A program made the position numbers and the translations under genes. From Actinomycetes bacterium (lineage in GTDB: Bacteria > Actinomycetota > Acidimicrobiia > Acidimicrobiales > RAAP-2), in NCBI GenBank assembly GCA_021779855.1, contig JAJXZW010000007.1, positions 38,782-102,781 on the forward strand: a DNA stretch of 64,000 nt, written 5' to 3'. The notes beneath the pieces are model-generated. The model was given only the letters and a program-made list of their open reading frames with translations. It had not been told where the DNA came from and searched no databases. The first letter of the stretch is position 1, and each line of letters opens with the position of its first letter. Shown here piece after piece: positions 19,672 through 29,190 of the stretch.

Positions 19672-21056
19672 CCCCGCCGGCCCGGCGGGCCGAGGAGCCC
19701 CTCGGGGTCGAAGGCCGCCTTCACCCGGCGCTGGAGGGCGACGAGGGCGGGGTCGGTGAGCTCGAGGTAGGCGTCCCACTTGTCCTGGCCGAGGCCGTGC
19801 TCGCCGCTGATCGCCCCGCCCAGGGCGATGCCGGCCCGGTAGAGCTCGAGGAGCAGGCGCTCGCGAACCACGTCGTCGGGGCAGAACACCGAGAGGTGCA
19901 CGTTCCCGTCGCCCACGTGGCCACAGCCGGTGACGAGGGCCTGGTGGCCGCCGGCGATCCGGGCGACGTCCTCGAGGTAGCGCGCGACGTGGGCGCGGGG
20001 CACGACGACGTCGACGATGTCGTTGGCCCCGGCGGCCTTGGCGAACCAGAAGGCCCGCTCGCGCCCGGCGATCAGGTCGTCGGCGGCGCGGCCGTCGAGG
20101 ACGAGGGCGTCGAGGGCGCCGGCCGCCTCGAGGATCTCGTCGCTCGCGGCGAGGTCCTCGTCGAGCTGGGCGGCCGTGCGGGTCTCGAGGACGAGCACGA
20201 GGTAGGCCGCGGTGGCCGCGACGCGCTCGGGCGCGAGCCCGAGGGTGAAGGGGGTTTCGCGCACCAGGACGGCCATCGTGAGCGCGTCGATGTACTCGAG
20301 CAGCGACGGGGCGAGCCCGGCGCGCAGGAGGCGGGTGACCGCCCCGGTGACCGCGTCGAGCGAGGCGAAGGGGGCGAGCACCGTCGCGCGGTGGTCGGTC
20401 CGCGGGGTCAGCCGGACGGTCACCTCGGTCACCAGGGCCAGCGTGCCCTCGCTGCCGATGACGAGCTGGGTGAGGTCGTAACCCGAGGAGAGCTTCACCA
20501 CGGGCGCGCCCGTGCGCACGACGGAGCCGTCGGCGAGGACCATCTCGAGCGCGAGGACGTGGTGGCGGGTGACCCCGTGGCGCACGGCGCGCATACCCCC
20601 GGCGTTGGTGTTGACGTTCCCGCCCAGGGTCGAGGACGTCTCGCCGGGGGCGACCGGGTAGTGGAGGCCCAGGGGCGCCAGGTGCTCGTTGAGCTGGGCC
20701 AGCGTGACGCCGGCCTCCACGACGGCGACCTGGTTGGCCACGTCGACCTCGATGATCCGGTCCATCTGGTCGAAGCAGACGATGAGCGACCCCTCGGACG
20801 GCTCGGCGCCCCCCGAGAGGCCCGTGCCGGCGCCGCGGGCGGTGATCGCCACGCCGTGGCGGCGCGCCCAGTGCACCAGGGCCACGACGTCGTCGCGGTC
20901 GGCCGGTCGCGCGACGGCGCAGGGCTCGGCCCCGCGCGGGTGGAGGCTCTCGTCGTGGCGGTCGTCGTCCGCGAGGGCTCCGCGGTGGGCGAGCGCTATC
21001 CCCAGGGCGTCGAGCTCGGCGTGCGCGGTGGGGCCGGGGTCGGGCACGACCCGCAC
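19668..21056 (-). CDS. FAD-linked oxidase (glycolate oxidase GlcD / D-lactate dehydrogenase type)
   Basis: TARGAGTGLSGGAEPSEGSLIV, YPVAPGETSSTLGGNVNTNAGGMRAVRHGVT, GHVGDGNVHL, GGAISGEHGLGQDK. Confidence 0.94.
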   Translation of the reverse strand: MRVVPDPGPTAHAELDALGIALAHRGALADDDRHDESLHPRGAEPCAVARPADRDDVVALVHWARRHGVAITARGAGTGLSGGAEPSEGSLIVCFDQMDRIIEVDVANQVAVVEAGVTLAQLNEHLAPLGLHYPVAPGETSSTLGGNVNTNAGGMRAVRHGVTRHHVLALEMVLADGSVVRTGAPVVKLSSGYDLTQLVIGSEGTLALVTEVTVRLTPRTDHRATVLAPFASLDAVTGAVTRLLRAGLAPSLLEYIDALTMAVLVRETPFTLGLAPERVAATAAYLVLVLETRTAAQLDEDLAASDEILEAAGALDALVLDGRAADDLIAGRERAFWFAKAAGANDIVDVVVPRAHVARYLEDVARIAGGHQALVTGCGHVGDGNVHLSVFCPDDVVRERLLLELYRAGIALGGAISGEHGLGQDKWDAYLELTDPALVALQRRVKAAFDPEGLLGPPGRRG

Positions 21057-21059
21057 GCT

Positions 21060-21100
21060 AGTTCGACCGCCCGGGGCCGTCGGGCCCGGGCGGTCGAACT
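21060..21100 (-). terminator. Strong inverted repeat, probable intrinsic terminator
   Basis: AGTTCGACCGCCCGGG / CCCGGGCGGTCGAACT, 16-bp perfect arms, 9-nt loop, just downstream of the 21113-22708 gene stop. Confidence 0.75.
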
Positions 21101-21112
21101 AGGCGCGAGCGA

Positions 21113-22708
21113 CTAGAGCGTCTTGAAGTTGAACTTCAAGAACTCCGTTGGCTCGCCTCGTGCGAAGCGCAGTGTCATCACGTGACGGCCGCGGGCGAAG
21201 TTGGCCGGGGCCACCAGTCGGAGCACGATGCGCGTCTTGGAGACGCTCACGACCGTGACGCGCGCCCCCGGCGTGGTGGCGGTGGGGCGGCCCGGGAAGT
21301 TGGCCCCGAGGACGGTGAGGACGGCGAGGTGGCCCGGCACCGCCGTGCCCGTGACGCGGTGCACCACCGGGCGCAGCGAGCCCGACACCGTGAGGCTGAA
21401 GGTGAAGGTGCCGGTGTCGCCGGCGGCGTCGCTCGTCGTGCCGCTCACCGTGTAGGTGCCGGCGTTGAGCGATCCCGCGACGGTGACGAGCCCGGTCGTC
21501 GAGACGCTCAGCTTCGAGCTCCCGCTCTGGGTGTAGGTGACCGCGCCGCTGGCGCCGCTCGTCACGAGCTGGGCCGAGAAGTGGCTAGAGGACGCCGCGG
21601 TCGTGGACCCCGACGTCGGGAGGTTCTGGCTGATGACCCCGGTCTTCACGGTGAAGGGGAACGAGGCGCTGATCCAACCCATCCCGTTGACGGCCGGCCC
21701 GCAGGCGCTGGTCGTCGAGCCCGGGTACGGGGTGAGGTCGAGCTCGCAGACGAAGACGTTGTAGGTCGTGCCCGAGGTCGCGTTCGCCGGCACGGTGATC
21801 GTCCCGCTCAGGGCCGGCGGGATGAGGTCCTTGCCGGTGTAGCAGTCGTTCGAGATCGCCAGGTTCGTCGGCGAGGAGAGGAGCGGCGTCGTGGAGGCCG
21901 GGGCGTACCACAGGACGCTGAGCGTGGCGGTCGGGACGTTGCCGTAGCCGCCGGCGGCGCACGAGGCGGGCGGCGTCGCCGGGGCGGCGAGGCCCGCGTT
22001 GGCCTGGATCAGCTGGATGGCGTCGCCCCACCAGTAGCCGGTCGCGCCGGCGGCGTCGGTCACGTCCACCGTGCTGCCGGGCGCGCCCGTGCTCTGGACC
22101 GCGCTGATCGTCGGGTTGGCCGGCGCGGCCAGGGCCTGGCTGGCGTACTGCAGCAGGAACTCCGCCCCGGCGACCGGGGTGTTCTGGGCCGTCACCGCCG
22201 CGATGGCGCAGCCGAAGACGCCGGCGTTGATCTGGGCCTGGGTCGGCGGGCACTGGGCGTTGGGGTCCGACGCGCTGTAGGTGGCCGGGATGGCCACCGT
22301 CGCCAGCTCACAGCTCGAGCCGGCCGGACAGCCGGTGTCGGTGGCCGAGGGCGCGAACTGGGCGAGGGCGCTGGTGTCGACCTCGCCGGTCGGCACGACG
22401 TTCGCCGCGCCCAAGCTGGCGAGCAGCGTCGCCTCGACGGCGAGGGCGGCCTGGGAGGACTGGTTGCAGTCCAGGGTGACCTGGGTCGAGCCGCCGACCA
22501 CGCCGGCGATGATCGCGCCGTTGACGACCACGCCGGGCCCGGCGCTCACCGCGACCGCACAGACCGGTGCCCCGGTCGCCCGCCCGGTCGGGGCCGCGCC
22601 GGCCGGCACGGCGGATACGCCGGCCACGACCAGCAACGACGCCGCCGCGGCGGCCGCTACGGCCAGGGCGCGGGACCCGAGGCGGCCCCTCCTAGATAGC
22701 AGTCTCAT
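21113..22708 (-). CDS. Secreted Ig-like/cell-surface hypothetical protein
   Basis: Signal peptide (LAVAAAAAASLLVVAGVSAVPAGAAP); repeated beta-rich Ser/Thr/Gly segments. Confidence 0.8.
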   Translation of the reverse strand: MRLLSRRGRLGSRALAVAAAAAASLLVVAGVSAVPAGAAPTGRATGAPVCAVAVSAGPGVVVNGAIIAGVVGGSTQVTLDCNQSSQAALAVEATLLASLGAANVVPTGEVDTSALAQFAPSATDTGCPAGSSCELATVAIPATYSASDPNAQCPPTQAQINAGVFGCAIAAVTAQNTPVAGAEFLLQYASQALAAPANPTISAVQSTGAPGSTVDVTDAAGATGYWWGDAIQLIQANAGLAAPATPPASCAAGGYGNVPTATLSVLWYAPASTTPLLSSPTNLAISNDCYTGKDLIPPALSGTITVPANATSGTTYNVFVCELDLTPYPGSTTSACGPAVNGMGWISASFPFTVKTGVISQNLPTSGSTTAASSSHFSAQLVTSGASGAVTYTQSGSSKLSVSTTGLVTVAGSLNAGTYTVSGTTSDAAGDTGTFTFSLTVSGSLRPVVHRVTGTAVPGHLAVLTVLGANFPGRPTATTPGARVTVVSVSKTRIVLRLVAPANFARGRHVMTLRFARGEPTEFLKFNFKTL

Positions 22709-22778
22709 AGAGACCCTCCATTCGAGTAGACGGCCGGCGCTAACCCGGCCAGGCCCATGGTACCGAGATTCGCGCTGG

Positions 22779-23846
22779 TCAGGACGTTCGCGCCTGAGGG
22801 TGTCCTTCGCGCGTGTCCGTCGCCCAGGCGACGACGGGCCCCTCGACGCGCACGACGACCCGCTCGCCCCGTGCGGGCAGGCCGGCGGGGTTCGCCACGC
22901 GTGCGAGCAGGCACGGCGTCCCCGCGACCTCGGGCCGCAGCCGCACGACCGCGTCGTGGCCGTAGTACTCGGTGTCGAGGACCTCGGCGTGGGTTCGCCC
23001 CCCGGCCCCGCCGACGACCAACTGCTCCGGGCGCACCAGGACCTCGACCGGTCCGGCCGGCACGGGTCCGGCGACCTCGAGGTCGCCGAGGGCCGTCGTG
23101 ACCCGGCCGTCGCGAGCCCGTCCCGTGAGCAGGTTGACCTCGCCGAACTGGCGGGCGAGGTCGGGCGTGGCCGGGTGGGCGTAGAGTCGCTGCGGCGTGT
23201 CGAACTGGGCGATCCGCCCGCGGCGGATGACGGCCACCCGGTCGGCGAGCGAGAGGGCCTCGTCCTGGTCGTGGGTGACGAGCACCGCGGTGGCCCCCGC
23301 CTCGCGCAGTACCCGACGCACGTCGGCGCGCAGGGCCGCGCGCAGCCCGGGATCGAGCGAGCTGAAGGGCTCGTCGAGGAGCACGAGGCGCGGGTCGATC
23401 GCGAGGCCTCGCGCGAGCGCGACGCGCTGCTGCTGGCCGCCGGAGAGCTCGTGGGGGTAGCGTCGCCCGAGGTCGGCCAGCCCGACCAGGGCCAGAAGGT
23501 CGGCGACGCGGGGCCCCCGACGGTCCCGCCGCGCCAGGCCGAAGCCGACGTTCTCCGCCACGCTCAGGTGGGGGAAGAGGCTCCCCTCCTGGGGCACGTA
23601 GCCCACGTGGCGCCGCTCGGCGGGGACGAAGGTGGAGGCGTCGTCGACGATCTCGCCGTGGACGCGCACCGAGCCGGCGTCGACGCGATCGAAGCCGGCG
23701 ACCACGCGCAGCAGCGTCGTCTTGCCGCTGCCCGAGGGCCCGAGCACGGCGACGAGCTCGCCCGCGTCGATCGACAGGTCGATCCCGCGCAGCACGGGGG
23801 TCTCGCCGTAGGCCTTGGCCACGCCGGCGAGCTCGAGGTCCCTCAC
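22779..23846 (-). CDS. fbpC: ABC transporter ATPase, Fe3+ type
   Basis: Walker A GPSGSGKTT, LSGGQQQRVALARGLA, VLLDEPFSSLD; C-terminal TOBE-like region. Confidence 0.92.
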   Translation of the reverse strand: MRDLELAGVAKAYGETPVLRGIDLSIDAGELVAVLGPSGSGKTTLLRVVAGFDRVDAGSVRVHGEIVDDASTFVPAERRHVGYVPQEGSLFPHLSVAENVGFGLARRDRRGPRVADLLALVGLADLGRRYPHELSGGQQQRVALARGLAIDPRLVLLDEPFSSLDPGLRAALRADVRRVLREAGATAVLVTHDQDEALSLADRVAVIRRGRIAQFDTPQRLYAHPATPDLARQFGEVNLLTGRARDGRVTTALGDLEVAGPVPAGPVEVLVRPEQLVVGGAGGRTHAEVLDTEYYGHDAVVRLRPEVAGTPCLLARVANPAGLPARGERVVVRVEGPVVAWATDTREGHPQARTS

Positions 23847-25456
23847 GGGAGAACCCTAGGGTCGGCGACGCTCGCGCGCTGCGTGGGGAGCCGGTCGAAG
23901 AAGCGCCCGAGCAGGTACGCCGGCACGGCGGCGACGGCGATCATCGCGAGGGCGAAGGGGGCGGCTTGGCCGTAGGCGAGGTTCTGCTGGTACGCCCAGA
24001 ACTGGGTGGCGAGGGTCTGGGCGCCGGTGGGGATGAGGATGAGGGTCGCGGTGAGCTCGGTCACCACCGACAGGAAGACCAGGCAGAAAGCCGCGGCCAG
24101 GCCCGGTGCCACGAGGGGCAGGGTCACCCGGGCGAAGACGCGGGCGCGGCCGAGGCCTAGAGAGCCAGCGACCTCCTCGAGGGAGCGCGGCGCCTGGGCG
24201 ACCGAGGCGCGCACCCCGACGAGCGCGAGCGGGAAGAACATGAGGGCGTAGGCGAGCACGAGCAGCAAGGCGCTTTGGTAGCCGAACCCGCCGAGGTGCT
24301 GCTCGGTGAACGACGAGAGCGCAAGGGCCACCACGACCCCCGGGACGGCGAGGATGAGGAGCGTCGACTGGGAGAGCGCCGAGCGCAGCCGACTCGGGTG
24401 GCGTACGACGAGCAGCGCGATCGGTAGTGCCATGAGCGTGGCGAGGAGCCCCGCCCCCGCCGCGTAGGCCGCGGTCGTGAGGCCCGCCCCGGCGAGCGAC
24501 TCGCCCGTGAGCCCACCCGATGAGCCGTGGGCCATCCAGTAGAGGGTCGCCCCCACGGGGACTCCGAGCGCCGCGACGACGAGGGCGGCGACGGCGAGGA
24601 GGGCGGGGACCGTGGCTCGGCCGAGCCGCTGGGGGACGGGGCGGCGCGCGGCCCCGCGCGCGACGCGCGCGCCGTGGCGCTCGCGCACCGCGGACTGGCC
24701 CGCCAGGGCGACGGCCGAGAGCCCGACGAGGACCAGCGAGAGCGCGCTCGCCGCCGCCAGGTCGAAGCCGACCGAGTACTCGCTGAAGATCTCGGTGGTG
24801 AAGGTCTGGTAGCCGAGGATCTCGAACGCGCCGTACTCGGCGAGGATGACGAGCGCGACGAGCAGGCAGCCGCCGAGGATGGCGCGGCGCGCCTGGCCGA
24901 CGGTGACCCGCCAGAACCGCGCGAGCCGGCCGAGCCCGAGGCTGCGCGCCACCTCCTCCAGGGCGGGGTCGGCCCCGCGCAGGGCTGCCGCCACCGGGAG
25001 GTAGACGAGCGGGTAGACCGCGAGGGTCATCACCAGCACGGCGCCCCAGTAGCCGGCGACCCCGGGGGCGATCGAGGTCCACCCGAAGCCCACGACGAAG
25101 TCGGGGATGGCGAAGGGGACGATGAGTAGGGCCCCCCACAGCCGGCGTCCGGGCAGGTCGGTACGCTCGACGAGATAGGCGGCGAGGGTGCCCACGACGG
25201 CGCACAGCGCGGTCACCACGACGCTGAGGCGCACCGTGTTCCAGAGCAGGCTCGCGGTGAGCGAGCGGAAGAGGAGTCGGGCGATCGGGTTCCACCCCAC
25301 GCCCACGGCCTGGACGACGAGGAACGCGAGGGGCCCCGCCAGGGCGATGACCACGACGGCACTGAGCACGAGCAGCGCGACGGGACGCCGCGTGCGGCGC
25401 ACCGTCGTGACGGGTCGCGCGGCCCCGAGGGGCCGCTCGCGTGCCTCGATGCTCAC
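23843..25456 (-). CDS. fbpB: Fe3+ ABC transporter permease, two-domain
   Basis: About 12 TM, two BPD-type permease domains (EEVARSLGLGRLARFWRVTV, EEVAGSLGLGRARVFARVTLP). Confidence 0.92.
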   Translation of the reverse strand: MSIEARERPLGAARPVTTVRRTRRPVALLVLSAVVVIALAGPLAFLVVQAVGVGWNPIARLLFRSLTASLLWNTVRLSVVVTALCAVVGTLAAYLVERTDLPGRRLWGALLIVPFAIPDFVVGFGWTSIAPGVAGYWGAVLVMTLAVYPLVYLPVAAALRGADPALEEVARSLGLGRLARFWRVTVGQARRAILGGCLLVALVILAEYGAFEILGYQTFTTEIFSEYSVGFDLAAASALSLVLVGLSAVALAGQSAVRERHGARVARGAARRPVPQRLGRATVPALLAVAALVVAALGVPVGATLYWMAHGSSGGLTGESLAGAGLTTAAYAAGAGLLATLMALPIALLVVRHPSRLRSALSQSTLLILAVPGVVVALALSSFTEQHLGGFGYQSALLLVLAYALMFFPLALVGVRASVAQAPRSLEEVAGSLGLGRARVFARVTLPLVAPGLAAAFCLVFLSVVTELTATLILIPTGAQTLATQFWAYQQNLAYGQAAPFALAMIAVAAVPAYLLGRFFDRLPTQRASVADPRVLP

Positions 25457-26541
25457 AGCAGCTGGGCCTCGCGCAGGAGGGCGACGGCGGTCGAGCCCGT
25501 CCCCAGTTGAGCGACGGTGATGGGGTCGGGGCGCAGAGCGCTAAAGGGCGTCTCGGGCTCGGTCGTCACTACGCCCGAGGCCAGGGGGTACTCGAAGCTG
25601 TCGGAGTGGGTGATGATCTCCTGGCCGGCCCGCGACACGAGGAAGCGCACCAGGGCCACGGCGGCGGCACGGTGGTGGGAGGAGGCGAGGACGGCGGCGC
25701 CCGACACGTCGACCACGTAACCCGGGTCGTGCGGCGCGAAGGAGGTGAGCGCCGAGTGCATCGAGGAGGCGCCGAGGCTCGCGCGCAGCCGGTACCAGTA
25801 GTACTGGTCGATCACGCCCAGGCCCACCGCGCCGCGGTTCACCGCGAGCGTGAGCGCCTCGTTGCTCGCGTAGAGGTGTCCGGCGGCGTTCCTCTTCAGT
25901 CCCTCGAGCCAGGCCAGGGCGCGCGCGTGCCCGACGCTGTGGAGCACGGCCGTCACGATCGGCTGGAAGTCCGTCTCGCTGGGGGCGAGCCCGATGAGGC
26001 CCCGGTAGCGGGGCTCGGCGAGCTGCAGGATGCTCGTGGGCAGCTTTCGGCGCGCGACGACGGCGGGGTTGTAGACCATGACGCTCACCCGGGCGGACAC
26101 GCCGACCCAGCGCCCGGTGGTCGAGTTGTACCGCGAGGGTGTCGCGGCCAGCACGTCGGCGGGCAGGGCGGCGAGCAGTCCCCGGCCCTGGAGGTACTCG
26201 AGGGCCGGGGAGTTCTCCGCGAAGAACACGTCGGCGGGCGAGCGGCCCCCCTCCTGGACGATCTGGGCGTCGAGGGTGTTCTCGGAATCGCTGCGGACCG
26301 CGACGGTCACGCCGGGGTGGGCGCGCTCGAACGCGGCGACGAGGGCGTCGGTCGTCTGGACGTGTTGGCCGTTGTAGAGGGTGATGGTGGTTCCACTGGC
26401 CCCCCCGCACGCGCTGAGGGCGAGGGCGCTCGCGAGACCGACGAGGAGTGCGGTCGCCGCCCGGCGTCCTGAGCGAACGCGGACGACGATCGAGCGTGCG
26501 GCGACGTCGGGGTGGGCCCGTCGCGAGCGCGGGCGAACCAT
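25453..26541 (-). CDS. fbpA: Fe3+ ABC transporter substrate-binding lipoprotein
   Basis: Lipobox LASALALSACGG; TITLYNGQHVQTTDALVAAFERAHPGVTV; ATG 26541 or GTG 26559 possible. Confidence 0.92.
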   Translation of the reverse strand: MVRPRSRRAHPDVAARSIVVRVRSGRRAATALLVGLASALALSACGGASGTTITLYNGQHVQTTDALVAAFERAHPGVTVAVRSDSENTLDAQIVQEGGRSPADVFFAENSPALEYLQGRGLLAALPADVLAATPSRYNSTTGRWVGVSARVSVMVYNPAVVARRKLPTSILQLAEPRYRGLIGLAPSETDFQPIVTAVLHSVGHARALAWLEGLKRNAAGHLYASNEALTLAVNRGAVGLGVIDQYYWYRLRASLGASSMHSALTSFAPHDPGYVVDVSGAAVLASSHHRAAAVALVRFLVSRAGQEIITHSDSFEYPLASGVVTTEPETPFSALRPDPITVAQLGTGSTAVALLREAQLL

Positions 26542-26559
26542 GGCGACCCGGCGGTTCAC

Positions 26560-26578
26560 TTAGGTTAGGCTAATGGAA
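26560..26578. promoter_or_regulatory. DtxR/IdeR-type iron box
   Basis: TTAGGTTAGGCTAATGGAA matches 16 of 19 positions of TTAGGTTAGSCTAACCTAA, directly upstream of the iron-uptake operon. Confidence 0.85.
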
Positions 26579-26682
26579 GGCCCTTTCGGGGCCACCGGCC
26601 CGGCTCATCTAGCCCCGTCTGGTCGCCCGCTGCCTCGACCTCGGGCCGTTGGTCCCTAGCCACCCGGGGTTACGTTCGGGTC

Positions 26683-27915
26683 GTGGGTCACGTGGCGGCC
26701 TTCGCGTACTCGCTGGCGTTGGGCCTGCTGGTGGGGCTCGAGCGCGAGCGCCGCGTGGCCCCGGGTGACCGCCAGGCCCTCGGGGTGCGCACGTTCGCCC
26801 TCATCGCCCTGGTCGGGACGGCGGCGCGGATGGCCTCGTCGACCGTGCTCGCGGTGGGGGTGCTCGTCGTGGGCGCTCTCGTCGTCGTCGGGTACCTGCG
26901 CACTAGCGGCGCCGATCCCGGTATGACGACCGAGGTCGCCGCGGTGGTCGTCTATCTCCTCGGCGCGCTCTGCTACACCGACGCCGCCCTCGCCCTCGCC
27001 CTCGCGGTGACGATGACCGTGCTCCTCGCGAGCAAGAGCCGGCTTCACCGGTTGGTCAAAGAGACCCTGACCCAGCCCGAGCTCGAAGACCTGCTCAAGT
27101 TCCTCGTCGTCTCGGTCGTCATCTTCCCCTTCCTACCCGACCGGGCGGTCGGCCCCTACGGCGTCGTCAATCCGTTCCGCATCTGGTACCTGGTGGTCCT
27201 GATCGCGTCGATCTCGTGGCTGGGCTACATAGCCACGCGGTTCCTCGGTCCCTCGCGCGGGCTCGTCGCGACGGGCCTCGCGAGCGGCTTTGTGTCCGCG
27301 AGCGCAGCGACGGCGTCGATGGCTCGCGCCGCGCACGACCCCGAGCGCTTCACCTGGGCAGTGGCCGGCGCGCAGTCGGCGAGCGTCGCGACGTACGTCG
27401 AGATCGTGGTCGCGGTGTTCGTGGTGAGCACGCGTCTGGCTGTTCGCCTCCTAGCGCCGTCCCTGGCCGCGGCCCTCACGCTCGCGGTCGTGATCGTCGT
27501 AGGGACTCGGCGAGAGCGCAGACGTCGTGGCCCGGGTGAGACGGTTACCACGGGGCGGGTTTTCGCTCTCGCGCCGACCCTCGGGCTCGCGATCTTGCTC
27601 ACGTCGGCCATCCTCCTCGGGCGCTGGCTCTCCTCAAGCCTCGGGGCCGGTGGCGTCGTCGCGTCACTGGGGGTGATGGGCTTCGCCGACGCCCACGGGG
27701 GAAGCATCGCGGCGGCCCTGCTCTTCACCCACGGGTCGATCGGCCCCACGGTGGCGCTGTGGACCATCGTGGTCGCCTTCAGCGCGAACGCCGTCACCAA
27801 GATCGTCCTCGCCGTCACCGTGGGCGGCCGGCGGTTCGGACGGGCCTTCGGGATCGGGTTCGGGCTCTCCCACCTGGTTTTCGTCGCCGGGATCACCATC
27901 GCCGCGCTCGCGTAG
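26683..27915 (+). CDS. MgtC/SapB family membrane protein with DUF4010
   Basis: LGLLVGLERERR and GVRTFALIALVGTAA (MgtC-like), multi-TM C-terminal domain. Confidence 0.88.
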   Translation: MGHVAAFAYSLALGLLVGLERERRVAPGDRQALGVRTFALIALVGTAARMASSTVLAVGVLVVGALVVVGYLRTSGADPGMTTEVAAVVVYLLGALCYTDAALALALAVTMTVLLASKSRLHRLVKETLTQPELEDLLKFLVVSVVIFPFLPDRAVGPYGVVNPFRIWYLVVLIASISWLGYIATRFLGPSRGLVATGLASGFVSASAATASMARAAHDPERFTWAVAGAQSASVATYVEIVVAVFVVSTRLAVRLLAPSLAAALTLAVVIVVGTRRERRRRGPGETVTTGRVFALAPTLGLAILLTSAILLGRWLSSSLGAGGVVASLGVMGFADAHGGSIAAALLFTHGSIGPTVALWTIVVAFSANAVTKIVLAVTVGGRRFGRAFGIGFGLSHLVFVAGITIAALA

Positions 27916-27949
27916 CCCGGGGGCGGTGCTGGTATAGTGAATGACCCAC

Positions 27950-28023
<74 letters not shown>

Positions 28024-28028
28024 CTCAG

Positions 28029-28044
28029 AGGCATTTCGGCTCAT
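28029..28044. repeat. 16-bp direct repeat AGGCATTTCGGCTCAT (left copy)
   Basis: Identical copy at 31024-31039. Confidence 0.8.
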
Positions 28045-28218
28045 GTGGTGTTTCGGCACCTCTGTCTCACACTGGCCTCACTACCTCTGTCCCACTTCTC
28101 GGCCCGGCTCCGGCACCTCTGTCCCGCTGGCCTCGGGACCTCTGTCCCACTGACTCCACCGAACTGACACGCTCGTTGTCTGCGTCCGGGCACGGCCCCG
28201 GCGGGCGAGGAGTGGGCC

Positions 28219-28962
28219 ATGTTGATCGAGCTCTCCGTGGTTGAACAGCGCTATCTCGCGGTTCGCGACGTCCTGGACTCCGGCGTCCCCATCGTCGAGG
28301 TCGCCCGCCAATACGGCGTGGACCGGCGCACCCTGCACCGCTGGATCTCGCGCTACGCGAGCGGCGGGCTCGAGGCTCTCGCCACCCAGTCCTCTCGCCC
28401 CAAGACGAGCCCCACCCAGATGGCGCCACGCATTGAGGCGAGGCTCGTCGAGATACGCCGGGCGCACCGCGGCTGGGGACCGCGCACCCTGCGCACCAAG
28501 CTGGTCAAGGAGTTCGGGGCGGCGGCGCCCTCTCGTTCCGCCATCTACCGCGCCCTCGTCCGCCACCAGCTCATCAGCCCGGTCCCGCCCCGGCGCACCG
28601 CAGAGAGCTACCAGCGCTGGGAGAGAAGCCGCTCGATGGAGCTCTGGCAGATGGACGTGGTGGGGCGGATCTTCCTGTCCGACGGCACCGAGATCAAGTG
28701 CGTCACGGGCATCGACGACCACAGCCGGTTCTGTGTCAGCGCCCACCTGGTCGCGCGCGCGACCGCCCGGCCCGTGTGCGACGCCCTTCTCGCCGCCCTC
28801 GAGCGCCACGGCATCCCCTCCGAGATCCTCACGGACAACGGCAAGGTCTTCACCGGCAAGCGCCAGGCCACGCCCACGACCGTCCTGTTCGACCGGATCT
28901 GCCTCAACAACGGCATCACGCACCGCCTGACCGCGCCGTTCTCACCGACCACCACCGGCAAG
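28219..28962 (+). pseudogene. IS481 transposase, N-terminal part, disrupted after ...SPTTTGK
   Basis: HTH (VARQYGVDRRTLHRWISRYASGG) and DDE core (WQMDVVGRIFL, TDNGKVFTG); normal continuation IERLHRTMRREF found at 30293. Confidence 0.92.
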
Positions 28963-28971
28963 GTCTGTGAC

Positions 28972-29165
28972 TATGTGGGAGTGCAGCACCGGCCCGATCT
29001 GACTCAGGTCAAGGTGTGACCATGGTGTCTTTCGTTCGATCTGTCGATCGGCACCGGTGCTGCACTCGTGGTGCACCGGCCAGACGGCTCTGACCTGATA
29101 GGAGCTCGGCTAAAGCCCCGTCACAGACCTGTCGACCGCCCGACCGGTTCGCCCACCGTCAGCAC
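28972..29165 (+). ncRNA. Candidate IS110 bridge RNA (seekRNA)
   Basis: 13-bp stem AGTGCAGCACCGG/CCGGTGCTGCACT; paralogous loop framework TCTGAC...AG / CTGTCGA twice; segments match RE (ATAGGAGC), complement LE (GTCACAGACCT vs AGGTCTGTGAC) and right target (CGTTCGAT vs ATCGAGCG). Confidence 0.75.
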
Positions 29166-29190
29166 ACACCTAACGGAAGGCTCAACCAGC

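Noticed and set aside
19797-21116. 439-aa plus ORF opposite FAD oxidase
   Set aside because: Shadow ORF of a clear GlcD-type gene on the minus strand
28083-28150. Repeated CCTCTGTCCCAC motifs as a CRISPR array
   Set aside because: Units too short, spacing irregular and inside an IS end; no cas genes
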